DNA of 64,000 bases from Pseudomonas sp. ANT_H12B (GCF_008369325.1 NZ_VOBI01000009.1:124001-188000); one strand, 5' to 3'. Numbered from the stretch's first letter, positions 26,905 through 36,293 are shown. A program made the numbers and translations. Notes: generated by a model not told the origin, from the sequence alone.

Positions 26905-27792
26905 ATGTCCTTGAAGCACTTTATCCAAATCACCAAACCGGGGATCATTTTCGGTAACGTGCTTTCAGTGGCAGGCGGATTTTTCCTGGCCTCCAAAGGG
27001 CATGTCGATCTGGCCATCTTCCTGGCTGCGATAATCGGCACGTCCCTGGTGGTGGCTTCCGGTTGCGTGTTCAACAACTGCATCGACCGCGACATCGACC
27101 TTAAGATGGAACGCACCAAAAACCGGGCGCTGGTCCAGGGCTTGATCTCCCTGAAACTGGCACTGGCTTATGCGACTGTCCTGGGTGTTTTCGGCGTTGC
27201 ACTGTTGTACAAGGTGGCCAACCCGTTGGCCGCTTTGTTCGCGGTGATCGGCTTTGTCATCTACGTCGGTTTCTACAGCCTGTACCTCAAGCGCAAGTCG
27301 GTTCACGGCACGCTGGTGGGCAGCCTGTCGGGCGCCATGCCGCCGGTGATTGGCTACGTCGCTGTGACGAACAGCTTCGACATGGCCGCACTGACGTTGC
27401 TGGTGATGTTCAGCCTGTGGCAGATGCCGCATTCCTATGCCATCGCGATCTTCCGCTTCAACGATTACCTGGCCGCATCGATTCCGGTGTTGCCAGTGAA
27501 GCGCGGGATTCAAGTGGCCAAGAAGCACATCCTGCTCTACATCCTGGCGTTCCTCGTGGCGACCTTGATGCTGACCTTCAGCGGCTACGCCGGCATGAGC
27601 TACCTCGCCGTCGCCGCGGCCATGGGCATGTACTGGTTGTACATGGCCTGGACCGGCTACAAGGCAGTGGATGACACGGTCTGGGCACGCAAGCTGTTCG
27701 TGTTCTCGATCTTCACCATTACCGCGTTGAGCGTGATGATGTCGCTGGATTTCAAAGTGCCGAGTGAGCTGCTGCTGACTTACGCGCCTTAA
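26905..27792 (+). CDS. cyoE: Protoheme IX farnesyltransferase (haem O synthase)
   Basis: A 295-aa UbiA-family prenyltransferase with about eight TM helices that adds a farnesyl group to haem B to make haem O for CyoB. The first polyprenyl-diphosphate motif is [12 protein letters not shown] (NxxxDxxxD), followed by MERTKNRAL. It is the last gene of the operon and is followed at once by a terminator. Confidence 0.96.
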   Translation: MSLKHFIQITKPGIIFGNVLSVAGGFFLASKGHVDLAIFLAAIIGTSLVVASGCVFNNCIDRDIDLKMERTKNRALVQGLISLKLALAYATVLGVFGVALLYKVANPLAALFAVIGFVIYVGFYSLYLKRKSVHGTLVGSLSGAMPPVIGYVAVTNSFDMAALTLLVMFSLWQMPHSYAIAIFRFNDYLAASIPVLPVKRGIQVAKKHILLYILAFLVATLMLTFSGYAGMSYLAVAAAMGMYWLYMAWTGYKAVDDTVWARKLFVFSIFTITALSVMMSLDFKVPSELLLTYAP

Positions 27793-27810
27793 GATTCAGA
27801 GGCTGCATTG

Positions 27811-27847
27811 AAAAGCCCCGCCTTCGAGAGAAGAGCGGGGCTTTTTC
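27811..27847 (+). terminator. Terminator of the cyo operon
   Basis: Arms AAAAGCCCCGC / GCGGGGCTTTTT with a 13-base loop, 18 bases after cyoE. Confidence 0.88.
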
Positions 27848-27867
27848 ATTCAGGTGGCGTTTTATCG

Positions 27868-27963
27868 TTCCCACGCTCCGCGTGGGAATGCAGCCCCTTT
27901 GCTGTGCATGAGTACGATCAAGCGCCTGTGCGGAAAGCCCCGCGCTTCTTTTGAGCGCGGGGC
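27868..27963. repeat. Two further hairpins between cyoE and the RidA gene
   Basis: TTCCCACGC...GCGTGGGAA (27868-27889, GATCGTTCCC repeat family) and GCCCCGCGCT / AGCGCGGGGC (27937-27963, terminator-like). They make a start for the next gene before 27965 unlikely. Confidence 0.6.
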
Positions 27964-28112
27964 ATTCAGGTGTTCGCTCGTCAGTTCAATCGATTTCGAA
28001 TCTAAGGGACATCAATTTGATCCAGGCTGATTTTCATAGGCGAGCCCCGAGTCGAGGTCTTTGGGCTAATCTGTCCAAAAAAATGGATACAATTTTTGAT
28101 CGAGGAGGAGAG

Positions 28113-28607
28113 ATGACAAGACACATGACCTGCGATGAACGATTCATCGCGCTGGCAAAAGAGCTCGGCTACGATATCTACGGCGAGAATACGGCCGGCG
28201 GGCATTACGCGCTGTTGGTGCGGCATCACGATGAGCTTTACATCAGCGGTCTGGTGCCGCGGATGAATGGTGAAGTTCAGTATCCGGGCAGGGTAGGCCT
28301 GGATCTGACGCTGGCGGATGCACAGAGCGCCGCCAGCATCAGTGCGTTGCGCGGTCTGGCATTGATTGTTGATTCCATCGGTTCGCTGGACAAGATCAAG
28401 TCGCTATTGCGCATCACGGTTTACATAAAGTCCACCGCGGATTTTGTCGATTTGAGCGAAGTGGCCAACGGTGCGTCGGACGTTTTCAGTCATGTACTGG
28501 GTGATGCCGGTAAACATACACGAACCACGATCGGCGTTTATCAGCTGCCGAAAGACGCAGCCATTGAAGTTGACATGATCGTGGCGATACGGCCATCAAC
28601 GCACTAA
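28113..28607 (+). CDS. RidA/YjgF-family protein
   Basis: A 164-aa cytoplasmic protein of the Rid family (imine/enamine deaminase or related). The conserved strand DELYISGLVPR and the C-terminal active-site elements are present (arginine in HTRTTIGVYQL, glutamate in AAIEVDMIVAI). It is longer than RidA (about 128 aa) and has an extra N-terminal helix, as in the RidA-like subfamilies. The start at 28113 has an excellent ribosome site (GAGGAGGAG); the frame is open upstream but runs through a terminator hairpin. Confidence 0.82.
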   Translation: MTRHMTCDERFIALAKELGYDIYGENTAGGHYALLVRHHDELYISGLVPRMNGEVQYPGRVGLDLTLADAQSAASISALRGLALIVDSIGSLDKIKSLLRITVYIKSTADFVDLSEVANGASDVFSHVLGDAGKHTRTTIGVYQLPKDAAIEVDMIVAIRPSTH

Positions 28608-28626
28608 TGCTGAACCAGCAGGCAGT

Positions 28627-28663
28627 AAAAAGCCCCGCGCTGAATCTCAGTGCGGGGCTTTTC
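28627..28663. terminator. Bidirectional terminator
   Basis: Arms AAAAAGCCCCGC / GCGGGGCTTTT between the RidA gene and the convergent 234-aa gene. Confidence 0.85.
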
Positions 28664-28679
28664 AGTCATCAATGGTGTG

Positions 28680-29384
28680 TTACTGCGCGGCGATGCTGTA
28701 ACCATCGAACGCGGTTTGCTGCTGAAGCGCGGTAATGATGTTTTTGCGGTTAACCGCTTGTTCGGTTCCAGCATTGTCCAGGAACGTTTCGCTTTCCAGC
28801 TCTGCTTCTTCACCTTCGCCAATGAAGGAGAAGCCCAGGAATTCCAGTGCTTCACGGTCAACGTTCAGTCGCGAGCGCGGAGTGCGCAGCGGCAGTGTGA
28901 CGCTGATGCCATCCTTGCTGATGATGAACACTTCGACTTCTTTCTTGGCGCGAGCAGCCTTGCTCTTGCCACTGGTCGGGTTGCTGATGGCCTGGTGGGT
29001 CTGGTTCAGCACCTTCAACGCCAGGCCATAGACGATTTCCTGGAACGCCGGGTCGTCCTTGAAGCTGGACAGAATACGGCCGATCGAGAATTTGCTGCTC
29101 AGGTCTTCCAGGGCGGCAATATCGGCAGCCTCTGCGTCCTTGAGTTGCTTGAGTTCGCCCATCAGTTCATAGGCTTTATCGTCGTCGAAGCTGTCGTGAG
29201 CCTGGCGAATCGCGGCGCGCAACCCGCGGATCTGGTCGCTTTCCCGGGTGGATTGGAAAGCGTCCAGGACCATCTCGCTGATGGTCTTGGCCTGGGTCAC
29301 GTGCTGTGAAAGATTGATGGAGTTTTCGTATTCCGCTTTGGACGACAAGGTGACTACGGATTCAGCGGTATTGGAATCGGACAT
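28680..29384 (-). CDS. Hypothetical protein, 234 aa, mostly helical
   Basis: No family recognised. A soluble protein without signal or TM segments. The N-terminal half is predicted helical and charged (AAIRQAHDSFDDDKAYELMG; LKDAEAADIAALEDLSSKF), with a possible coiled-coil around residues 65-100. A basic linker follows (GKSKAARAKKEVE), then a short strand-rich stretch (VFIISKDGISVTLPLRTPRS). The composition recalls a nucleoid- or DNA-binding scaffold, but there is no clear motif. It stands alone between a RidA gene and a histidine kinase gene on the same strand. Confidence 0.6.
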   Translation of the reverse strand: MSDSNTAESVVTLSSKAEYENSINLSQHVTQAKTISEMVLDAFQSTRESDQIRGLRAAIRQAHDSFDDDKAYELMGELKQLKDAEAADIAALEDLSSKFSIGRILSSFKDDPAFQEIVYGLALKVLNQTHQAISNPTSGKSKAARAKKEVEVFIISKDGISVTLPLRTPRSRLNVDREALEFLGFSFIGEGEEAELESETFLDNAGTEQAVNRKNIITALQQQTAFDGYSIAAQ

Positions 29385-29475
29385 TGAAATTTCACTACTT
29401 CTTTTAGCTTGGGTTGAGGCGAGAAAGCACTGGGCCTTTTCAGGCCGCCTAATCTATTGGACCGAAGCGGCGTTG

Positions 29476-30996
29476 TCACGGATTCCCCATCGAATTCAGG
29501 TTCATCGAGCGAACGGCCCATTGCTCGGCTGTTTGTTGATCCATCGGCAAGGAGAAGCGGAAAGTCGCGCCGCGTCCGGGAACATCGATCAGCTGGATCT
29601 CGCGGCCGTGCAACTGCAGGATCCGGTGAACGATCCGCAGACCCAAGCCGCCATCGCGTCGTGCGCCGCCGATGTTGAACGGTCGCAGGAACAGACCTTC
29701 ACGAAGCTCGGCAGCAATGCCAGGGCCGGTGTCGCTGACGGTGACTTCGATAAAAGGTCCTTGAGGGCGCAGGCTGAGTTCGATTTCTCCTCCTTGCGGG
29801 GTATGGCGCAGGGCGTTGTCGAACAGGTTGGTCAGTACTCGCTCGATCAACCCCAGGTCGGCGCAGGCAGCTGAAACGTTGGGTGCGAAGGTGGCCTTCA
29901 GTTCGACCTGGCGCGCCTCGGCCGTCAGTTCGAACTTCTGGAAAATATCCTGCACCAGATCGGTCAGGGAGAAGCGCTCCAGCACCGGTTGCACGAAGCC
30001 GTGTTCCAGTCGCACCAGTTCCAGCAGCGATTGAGCCAGCCCGCCGACCTTTCGGCTTTGATCCAGCGCGATGCCCAGGTAACGGCGGCGGTCGGCGGGT
30101 GACAAGGCGGCGTCCTTGAGCGACAAGGTTTCCAGGTAACCGTGCAGCGAGGCCAGGGGCGTGCGCAGGTCGTGGGAAATGTTTGCCACCAGTTCGCGGC
30201 GTTCCTGATCCTGGCGGGTCAACGAACGCCATTGCTCGCCGAGGCGTGCCTGCATCTGCCGGAAGGCGGCGTCGAGTATGGCAATTTCATCGTGGCTGGC
30301 GGCTTTTTCCACCGGAGCGGATGCAGGGGGTGTTACCGGAGCGCCATCAATGTCGAACCGGCTGACGGTTTCGGTCAAACGGCGCAACGGACGTGTGATC
30401 AGGGCAAATGCTGTGAGACCGGCAATCAGGCACAACAGCGCCACCAGCCCGATGGACAACAGCGCGGTATTCAGGGCGGCGCTGGTGGCGCCGCGTTCGG
30501 CGAAGCGGTCGTGTTCTTCGCTGAGCAGCACCACATAGAGATAGCCCACCGGTTTGCCATTGACCTGCAATGGCGCGGCGCTGAACACTTTGCGGCCATC
30601 GACACTGCGCGGATCGTCGCCGAGAACCGGCAGGGCATCGCCCTTGAGCAGGCGCTGGATCGGTGCCAGGTCGACCCGTTCCCGGCGTATCCGACCCTCG
30701 GGCGCAGCGCTGCCGACAATCCGGCCTTCGGGGTCGAGCAGATAGACCTCGACACTGGGGTTGACCAGCATCAGTTGGCTGAACAGGTCGCGCACGGCGT
30801 CGGGCATCAGGCCTTTGGTGTCCATCAGCACGGTGTCGCGGGCTATGTGCTGAGCAAGATCGCGCGACAATCCTTGCACCACTTCCAGCTCATGCATCTG
30901 GTTGGAGCGCACCTGCATCCATGCTGACGTACCGCAGCACACCAGCAGTAACACGGCGAATACCAGAGACAGGCGCTGAGTCAGGGTCAGCCTCAT
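29476..30996 (-). CDS. Sensor histidine kinase
   Basis: A 506-aa membrane kinase: TM1 at about 8-28, a periplasmic sensor region to about 170, TM2 near 185-208, HAMP, then the dimerisation/phosphoacceptor domain (VANISHDLRTPLASLHGYL; His in the H-box) and an ATPase domain with N-box (FDNALRHTP) and G-boxes (VSDTGPGIAAEL; DGGLGLRIVHRI). It overlaps the response regulator gene by four bases. The signal is unknown; the divergent methionine sulfoxide reductase genes suggest envelope oxidative stress. Confidence 0.92.
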   Translation of the reverse strand: MRLTLTQRLSLVFAVLLLVCCGTSAWMQVRSNQMHELEVVQGLSRDLAQHIARDTVLMDTKGLMPDAVRDLFSQLMLVNPSVEVYLLDPEGRIVGSAAPEGRIRRERVDLAPIQRLLKGDALPVLGDDPRSVDGRKVFSAAPLQVNGKPVGYLYVVLLSEEHDRFAERGATSAALNTALLSIGLVALLCLIAGLTAFALITRPLRRLTETVSRFDIDGAPVTPPASAPVEKAASHDEIAILDAAFRQMQARLGEQWRSLTRQDQERRELVANISHDLRTPLASLHGYLETLSLKDAALSPADRRRYLGIALDQSRKVGGLAQSLLELVRLEHGFVQPVLERFSLTDLVQDIFQKFELTAEARQVELKATFAPNVSAACADLGLIERVLTNLFDNALRHTPQGGEIELSLRPQGPFIEVTVSDTGPGIAAELREGLFLRPFNIGGARRDGGLGLRIVHRILQLHGREIQLIDVPGRGATFRFSLPMDQQTAEQWAVRSMNLNSMGNP

Positions 30997-31718
30997 GGCT
31001 GTTCCTCCTTGACCGCGAATTTATAGCCACGACCCCACACCGTGAGGATGCGCGCCGGTTGTGCCGGATCTGCTTCGATCTTTGCCCGCAGGCGGTTGAT
31101 GTGAGTGTTGACCGTGTGCTCGTAGCCTTCATGGCTGTAACCCCACACGGCGTTGAGCAGGTCCATGCGCGAGAACACCTTGCCGGGCTGACGGGCGAAG
31201 AAATACAGCAGGTCGAACTCCCTTGGCGTGAGATCGAGGCGGCGCCCGTCGAGGGACACATCGCGGGTGATCGGGTCGATGGAAAGACCGTCCGTGATCA
31301 GGCTGCCAGCGTCCATTTTCAGGTTGCGGGCCATGGCGTCGACCCGTCGCAGCAGCGCTTTGACCCGGGCCACCAGTTCGAGCATGGAAAAGGGCTTGGC
31401 CAGGTAATCGTCGGCGCCGAGTTCGAGCCCCAGAATCCGGTGTACTTCGCTGGAGCGCGCACTGGTGATGATGATCGGTGTGTAGCGCGCCATGGCGCGG
31501 GCGCGGCGGCAGATTTCCAGGCCGTCGACGCCGGGCAGCATCAGGTCGAGGATCAGCGCGTCCCAGCTTCCTTGCTTTAGCAATCGCATGCCTTCATCGC
31601 CATCGGCGCAGTGCACCACCTCGAACTGCTCATCGCGTAGATGCAGGCAGATAAGGTCGGCGATATGCAGGTCGTCCTCGACCACGAGGACGCGTTTGGT
31701 CTGTTCCATCAAGCTCAA
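30993..31718 (-). CDS. OmpR-family response regulator
   Basis: A 241-aa regulator: receiver domain (about 8-120; VLVVEDDLHIADLICLHLRD; phosphoacceptor in LILDLMLPGVDG; KPF in YLAKPFSML) and a C-terminal winged helix (LTPREFDLLYFFARQPGKVF; THINRLRAKIEADPAQP). It forms a two-component pair with the kinase just downstream. It is divergent from the msrB-dipZ-msrA genes, with an inverted repeat in the shared region. Confidence 0.93.
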   Translation of the reverse strand: MSLMEQTKRVLVVEDDLHIADLICLHLRDEQFEVVHCADGDEGMRLLKQGSWDALILDLMLPGVDGLEICRRARAMARYTPIIITSARSSEVHRILGLELGADDYLAKPFSMLELVARVKALLRRVDAMARNLKMDAGSLITDGLSIDPITRDVSLDGRRLDLTPREFDLLYFFARQPGKVFSRMDLLNAVWGYSHEGYEHTVNTHINRLRAKIEADPAQPARILTVWGRGYKFAVKEEQP

Positions 31719-31767
31719 TCCTTCGGCGCAATGAGCGCATTGTGCGGGTTTTCCGGGGCCTGAGTTA

Positions 31768-31792
31768 TCACGAATTGTTTAACTTCTCGTGA
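31768..31792. promoter_or_regulatory. Inverted repeat TCACGA-N13-TCGTGA between regulator and msrB genes
   Basis: Perfect 6-base arms in the 142-base divergent region, placed about 50-70 bases before each start. Candidate binding site for the response regulator. A second, imperfect repeat GCGCAATG / CATTGTGC lies at 31725-31746. Confidence 0.4.
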
Positions 31793-31860
31793 GGATTTGG
31801 CGATCAACCCAAGCCTAGGCTGTGTTCCATGAAAGGCACCCTGGATTTTCGGAGCAGACC

Positions 31861-32379
31861 ATGTTTTCACGACGGCAGTTTCTTGTAGCGAGCGGCGGGC
31901 TGGGGGTTGCAGCCCTGGCAATCGGTGTATTGCCAAAATTTGCCGCGAGTTCTGCAGTGCTCAGTGACGCCAGCGCGGCGGAGGTGTTCGAGGTGACTCA
32001 CAGCGACAGCGAATGGCGCGCGATGCTGAGCGACGAGCAGTACGAAATCCTGCGCGAAGAAGGCACCGAACGGGCCTACAGCAGCCCGCTGAACAATGAG
32101 CACCGCGAGGGCACTTTTGCCTGTGCCGGTTGCGACCTGCCGCTGTTTTCCGCCGCAACCAAGTTCGACAGCCGCACCGGTTGGCCGAGCTTCTGGGCAC
32201 CGCTGGACAAGGCTGTGGCTACCCGTCAGGACCGATCCTTCGGCGTGTTGCGCGAAGAGGTTCACTGTCGACGGTGTGGCGGTCATTTGGGCCATGTCTT
32301 TGATGACGGGCCCAAACCCACTGGTCTGCGTTACTGCATGAACGGCCTGGCAATGAAATTCGAGCCCCTGGCGGCCTGA
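31861..32379 (+). CDS. msrB: Methionine-R-sulfoxide reductase B, exported (Tat signal)
   Basis: A 172-aa protein that reduces methionine-R-sulfoxide. The N-terminus is a twin-arginine-type signal (SRRQFLVASGGLGVAALAIG) not found in the cytosolic MsrB. The mature part has the zinc cysteines (CAGC, CRRC) and the catalytic cysteine in LRYCMNGLAM, where MNG replaces the common INS. The start is ATG 31861; the frame is open 13 codons upstream. It is the first gene of msrB-dipZ-msrA and so works in the periplasm with electrons from DipZ. Confidence 0.92.
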   Translation: MFSRRQFLVASGGLGVAALAIGVLPKFAASSAVLSDASAAEVFEVTHSDSEWRAMLSDEQYEILREEGTERAYSSPLNNEHREGTFACAGCDLPLFSAATKFDSRTGWPSFWAPLDKAVATRQDRSFGVLREEVHCRRCGGHLGHVFDDGPKPTGLRYCMNGLAMKFEPLAA

Positions 32380-32410
32380 TTCCTTCACTCACTTTTTACA
32401 GGTCGACGCT

Positions 32411-34180
32411 ATGTGGCTTCTGGTCCTCGCTTATCTCGGTGGTGTGCTGACGATTGTCAGCCCGTGCATTCTGCCGGTACTGCCGTTTGTCTTCGCTCGC
32501 ACCGGGCAGCCGTTCATGAAAAGTGGTTTGCCGCTGCTGGCGGGCATGGCGCTCACCTTCGCGCTCGTTGCCACGCTGGCCGCAGTGGGCGGCGGTTGGG
32601 TGGTGCAAGTCAATCAGTACGGTCGCTGGTTGGCGTTAGTGTTTGTTGCCTTGTTCGGGCTGACGTTGTTGTTGCCTCGATTGGCCGAGCGACTGACCCG
32701 ACCATTGGTGGCGGCTGGCAGCCGGTTGTCGGAAGCGGCGGGCGCCGATGCGCGTCCGCGTCCCGGTGCTTCGTTCCTGATCGGCGTCGCCACGGGGCTG
32801 CTCTGGGCACCGTGCGCCGGGCCGATTCTGGGCTTGTTGCTGACCGGGGCGGCTCTGCAAGGGGCAAGTATCGCTACCACCTTGTTGTTGCTGGCCTACG
32901 CCGCAGGTGCCGCCACATCCCTCGCCGTGGCGCTGTTGCTGGGCGGTAAAGTCTTTGCCGCGATGAAGCGTTCCATCGGCGCTGGCGAGTGGCTGCGTCG
33001 AGGTTTGGGGGCTGCGATGCTGGCTGGTGTCGCGGCGATAGCCCTGGGACTGGACACCGGGATTCTGGCCCGGATTTCGACAGCGTCCACGGGCGATATC
33101 GAGCAGGCACTGGTGAGCCGCTTGACCGGTAAGTCACCGAGCAACAGTGGGGCGATGATGTCGCGAGACCCCGGCAGTGCGATGAAAGCGGCTGACAAAG
33201 TGCCGGGCGCATTGCCGATTGAAGGCAACCTCCCATCACTGGATGGTGCGGTGCAATGGCTCAACTCGCCGCCCCTAAACGTACAGGCTTTGAAGGGCAA
33301 AGTCGTACTGGTGGATTTCTGGACTTACTCCTGCATCAACTGCCTGCGCACGTTGCCCTATGTGAAAGCGTGGGCCGAAAAGTACCGCGATCAGGGATTG
33401 GTGGTGATCGGCGTCCATGCGCCCGAGTTTGCCTTCGAACGGAGCGTAGGCAATGTCACCAAAGCCATGAAGGACCTTGGCATCAACTACCCGGTTGCTA
33501 TCGATAACGACTACAAGGTCTGGCGTGCATTCAACAACGAATACTGGCCGGCTCACTATTTTGCCGACGCTCAGAGGCGCATTCGTTATCACCACTTTGG
33601 TGAAGGCAAGTACGCCGAGTCGGAACGGGTTATTCAGCAACTGCTGCGTGAAGCGGGCGCCGCGAAGGTCGCGGACGGCCTGATCACTACCGATGCCCAG
33701 GGTGTTCAACTTGCGCCGGACATGAACGAAGTGCAGTCGCCCGAAACCTATCTCGGCTTCCAGCGTGCGGAGCGTTTCGTGCCGGAAACCAGCTTGGTGC
33801 CCGACAAGGTGTCGGCCTATAACCCACCGTCGCAATTGGCTCTCAACGACTGGAGCCTGGAGGGTCAATGGAATGTCGGTTCGGAGCGAGCGACTGCAAG
33901 CGCGTCGGCCAGTCGCATTGTTTACCGCTTCCACGCCCGTGACTTGCATCTGGTGTTGGGGCCTGGGGCTGATGGAAAACCGGTGCGCTTCAAGGTGCTG
34001 ATTGACGGCAAAGCCCCGGGCGATGCCCACGGCACGGACGTGGCACCCGATGGCAGCGGCACCGTGACAGAGCAGCGTTTGTATCAATTAGTCCGTCAAA
34101 GCGGCGGCATCACGGACCGGACTTTCAGCATCGAGTTTCTCGACCCGGGTGTCTCGGCGTATGCCTTTACGTTCGGTTGA
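32411..34180 (+). CDS. dipZ: DipZ-type CcdA-thioredoxin-carbohydrate-binding fusion
   Basis: A 589-aa membrane reductant transporter. Residues about 1-220 are a CcdA-like TM domain (VLTIVSPCILPVLPFVFA; LWAPCAGPILGLLL carries the second cysteine), about 285-420 a periplasmic thioredoxin domain with active site YSCINCLRTLPY, and the C-terminal about 450-589 a beta-rich carbohydrate-binding-like module. DipZ/DsbD-type proteins pass electrons from cytosolic thioredoxin to periplasmic partners. Flanked by msrB and msrA, it very probably reduces these two. Confidence 0.92.
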   Translation: MWLLVLAYLGGVLTIVSPCILPVLPFVFARTGQPFMKSGLPLLAGMALTFALVATLAAVGGGWVVQVNQYGRWLALVFVALFGLTLLLPRLAERLTRPLVAAGSRLSEAAGADARPRPGASFLIGVATGLLWAPCAGPILGLLLTGAALQGASIATTLLLLAYAAGAATSLAVALLLGGKVFAAMKRSIGAGEWLRRGLGAAMLAGVAAIALGLDTGILARISTASTGDIEQALVSRLTGKSPSNSGAMMSRDPGSAMKAADKVPGALPIEGNLPSLDGAVQWLNSPPLNVQALKGKVVLVDFWTYSCINCLRTLPYVKAWAEKYRDQGLVVIGVHAPEFAFERSVGNVTKAMKDLGINYPVAIDNDYKVWRAFNNEYWPAHYFADAQRRIRYHHFGEGKYAESERVIQQLLREAGAAKVADGLITTDAQGVQLAPDMNEVQSPETYLGFQRAERFVPETSLVPDKVSAYNPPSQLALNDWSLEGQWNVGSERATASASASRIVYRFHARDLHLVLGPGADGKPVRFKVLIDGKAPGDAHGTDVAPDGSGTVTEQRLYQLVRQSGGITDRTFSIEFLDPGVSAYAFTFG

Positions 34181-34210
34181 TCGCTCTTCCATTACCCAGG
34201 AGTCAGACTC

Positions 34211-34918
34211 ATGAAAACCCTGTCCACCTGGCGTCGCGCCCTGTTGGGGCTGGCCGCCGCTGGCGTCATCGGTCAATGCTCGGCGTTTTCTTTCGGCGCC
34301 GCTGAAGAAGCGATGATCATTCCTCCTCCGGCCTTTGATGAAACCACCCAGGCCCACAGTGAAACCGCGGTCTTCGCTGGCGGCTGCTTCTGGGGGGTCC
34401 AAGGAGTGTTCCAGCATGTCAAAGGCGTGAAAAAAGCCGTCTCCGGTTACGCGGGCGGTGCCGCCAATACCGCTCGGTACGAACAGGTCAGCGATGGCGA
34501 TACCGGTCATGCGGAATCCGTCGAAGTCACCTTCGATCCTGGTCAGGTCAGCTACGGCACCTTGCTGCAAATCTATTTCTCGGTGGCCCACAACCCGACC
34601 GAACTCAATCGCCAGGGACCTGATACCGGCACCCAGTATCGGTCGGCGATTTTCCCGGTAAACAGCGAACAGCAACGTGTCGCTCAGGCCTACATTGCTC
34701 AACTCGACGCTGCCCGTTCGTTCAACAAACCCATCGTGACCAAACTGGAGACCTACAACGGTTTCTACCCGGCCGAGGAAGAGCATCAGGACTATCTGAC
34801 CGAACACCCGACGTACCCATACATCGTGATCAACGATTTACCGAAAGTGGCGCAATTGAAGCAGTTGTACCCGGATCGATATCAGGAGAAACCGGTGTTG
34901 GTGAAGGCGGGGATGTGA
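34211..34918 (+). CDS. msrA: Methionine-S-sulfoxide reductase A, exported
   Basis: A 235-aa protein with an N-terminal export signal (about residues 1-34; LLGLAAAGVIGQCSAFSFGA) followed by the MsrA domain with catalytic cysteine in FAGGCFWGVQG (GCFWG). It reduces methionine-S-sulfoxide and so complements MsrB. It is the third gene of the unit, 30 bases after dipZ. Cytosolic MsrA has no such leader, so periplasmic location is likely. Confidence 0.93.
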   Translation: MKTLSTWRRALLGLAAAGVIGQCSAFSFGAAEEAMIIPPPAFDETTQAHSETAVFAGGCFWGVQGVFQHVKGVKKAVSGYAGGAANTARYEQVSDGDTGHAESVEVTFDPGQVSYGTLLQIYFSVAHNPTELNRQGPDTGTQYRSAIFPVNSEQQRVAQAYIAQLDAARSFNKPIVTKLETYNGFYPAEEEHQDYLTEHPTYPYIVINDLPKVAQLKQLYPDRYQEKPVLVKAGM

Positions 34919-34944
34919 GCAGAGACGATGGGAGGGAGTAGCCG

Positions 34945-35958
34945 TCATCCCGAAATCACATTCTTGCCGGCCACCTTCGATCGATACAGCGTCTGATCGG
35001 CCCTGGCCAGTAGTCCGCTCTGTTGTTCGTCTTCGAAGCGTTGGACTACACCAAAACTCATGGTCACTTGGAAGTCGCCCACGGCCAGCAGGCTTGCAAG
35101 GCCATGGCGGACTTTCTCGGCGAGGGTTCTTGCTTCGGCCAGAGGTGTATTGGGAAGGATCATGATGAATTCATCACCGCCCCAACGCGCCAGCAGATCG
35201 CCTTCGCGCACGCAGTTTTTCACGCACTCGACCACCTGCACCAACGCCGCATCACCCAGCGCGTGGCCATAGTGATCGTTGATGTTTTTGAAGTCATCGA
35301 TGTCCATGGCAATCAGCGACAGTGGCTGTCGAAAGCGCTGGGCTCGCTCGCACTCCTGGGGTAGCGCTTTTTCCAGTCGATAGCGATTGGCGATCGATGT
35401 CAGGGTGTCGGTTTCCGCCAGTTTGCGATTTTCTTCGAGTTGAATCTGTAGCTGCTGATTGACCCGAGACAACTCCCTGGTGCGTTCTTCAACGATCGCT
35501 TCAAGGGATTGATTGCGCCGTTCGAGCGCTTCGAAAAGACGTTTCTTGTCTTCGATACTGCGGTGCGCGCCGACCATTCGCGCCACCGAGCCGTCGGCAT
35601 TGCGTGCCAGCACATAGCCGCGATCTTCGATCCAGGTATAACTGTCATCCTGCATGCGGCAGCGATACTCGGCCTGATAACCCGGAGCGCGTTGATTGAG
35701 GTAATCATCAAACAACGCCATCACTCGCGGGTAATCTTCGGGGTGAATCACGTTTTCCCAGGTGAACACGGTGTTGTCCAGGGAGTGAGCTGCGTAGCCG
35801 AGCATTTCGTACCAGCCGGGGTTGCGGTAGACGAAACCGGTGTTGGCGTTCCAGTCCCAGATGCCGTCGCTGACCAGCTCCAGAATGGTATGCAACATGC
35901 CTTCGTTCAAATCCGACAGATTGAACTTCAACGGCTCGATATTCGATGTCTCACCCAT
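34945..35958 (-). CDS. Diguanylate cyclase with PAS domain
   Basis: A 337-aa cytosolic enzyme making cyclic di-GMP from two GTP. It has an N-terminal PAS_3-type sensor (about 15-130: VSDGIWDWNANTGFVYRNPG; EYRCRMQDDSYTWIEDRG), a coiled-coil linker (about 140-175) and a GGDEF domain with the intact active site ARWGGDEFIMI. An inhibitory I-site RxxD (REGD) sits five residues before it, so product feedback is expected. Start at ATG 35958 behind AAGGAG. Confidence 0.92.
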   Translation of the reverse strand: MGETSNIEPLKFNLSDLNEGMLHTILELVSDGIWDWNANTGFVYRNPGWYEMLGYAAHSLDNTVFTWENVIHPEDYPRVMALFDDYLNQRAPGYQAEYRCRMQDDSYTWIEDRGYVLARNADGSVARMVGAHRSIEDKKRLFEALERRNQSLEAIVEERTRELSRVNQQLQIQLEENRKLAETDTLTSIANRYRLEKALPQECERAQRFRQPLSLIAMDIDDFKNINDHYGHALGDAALVQVVECVKNCVREGDLLARWGGDEFIMILPNTPLAEARTLAEKVRHGLASLLAVGDFQVTMSFGVVQRFEDEQQSGLLARADQTLYRSKVAGKNVISG

Positions 35959-36013
35959 CACCGCTCTCCTTGCCGCTCTGATATCAAAGTGATCCGCAGT
36001 CGAGGAGATTAGT

Positions 36014-36290
36014 TCATGGCGTGTTAAGCCGGCTAGTGCTTGCCCACATCTGCATGGCGAAATCGACGAAGCGGCGCAATTTTGGCAGGCGGTAGCGATC
36101 CTGGGTGTACATCAGGTTCATCGGCCTACATGGCTGTTGATAGTCCTGCATCAATGCCACCAGTTTTCCGTCCTTCAGGTCCGACACAACGACTTCGCCT
36201 TCGGACCCGCTCAGGCGCCAGTGTTTTCCTACCGAGTGCCAGTCATTTCCAGCCGGATAGGCAAAGGACAAACAGGGGGAGATCAGCTGG
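36014..36290 (-). pseudogene. C-terminal remnant of a LysR-family regulator
   Basis: About 90 codons encode the end of a LysR effector domain: PAGNDWHSVGKHWRLSG, LVALMQDYQQPCRPMNLMY, RLPKLRRFVDFAMQMW. The DNA-binding part and most of the effector domain are absent; a stop codon in frame near 36300 and the adjacent P-loop gene close the upstream side. Relic of a deletion. Confidence 0.75.
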
Positions 36291-36293
36291 TTT

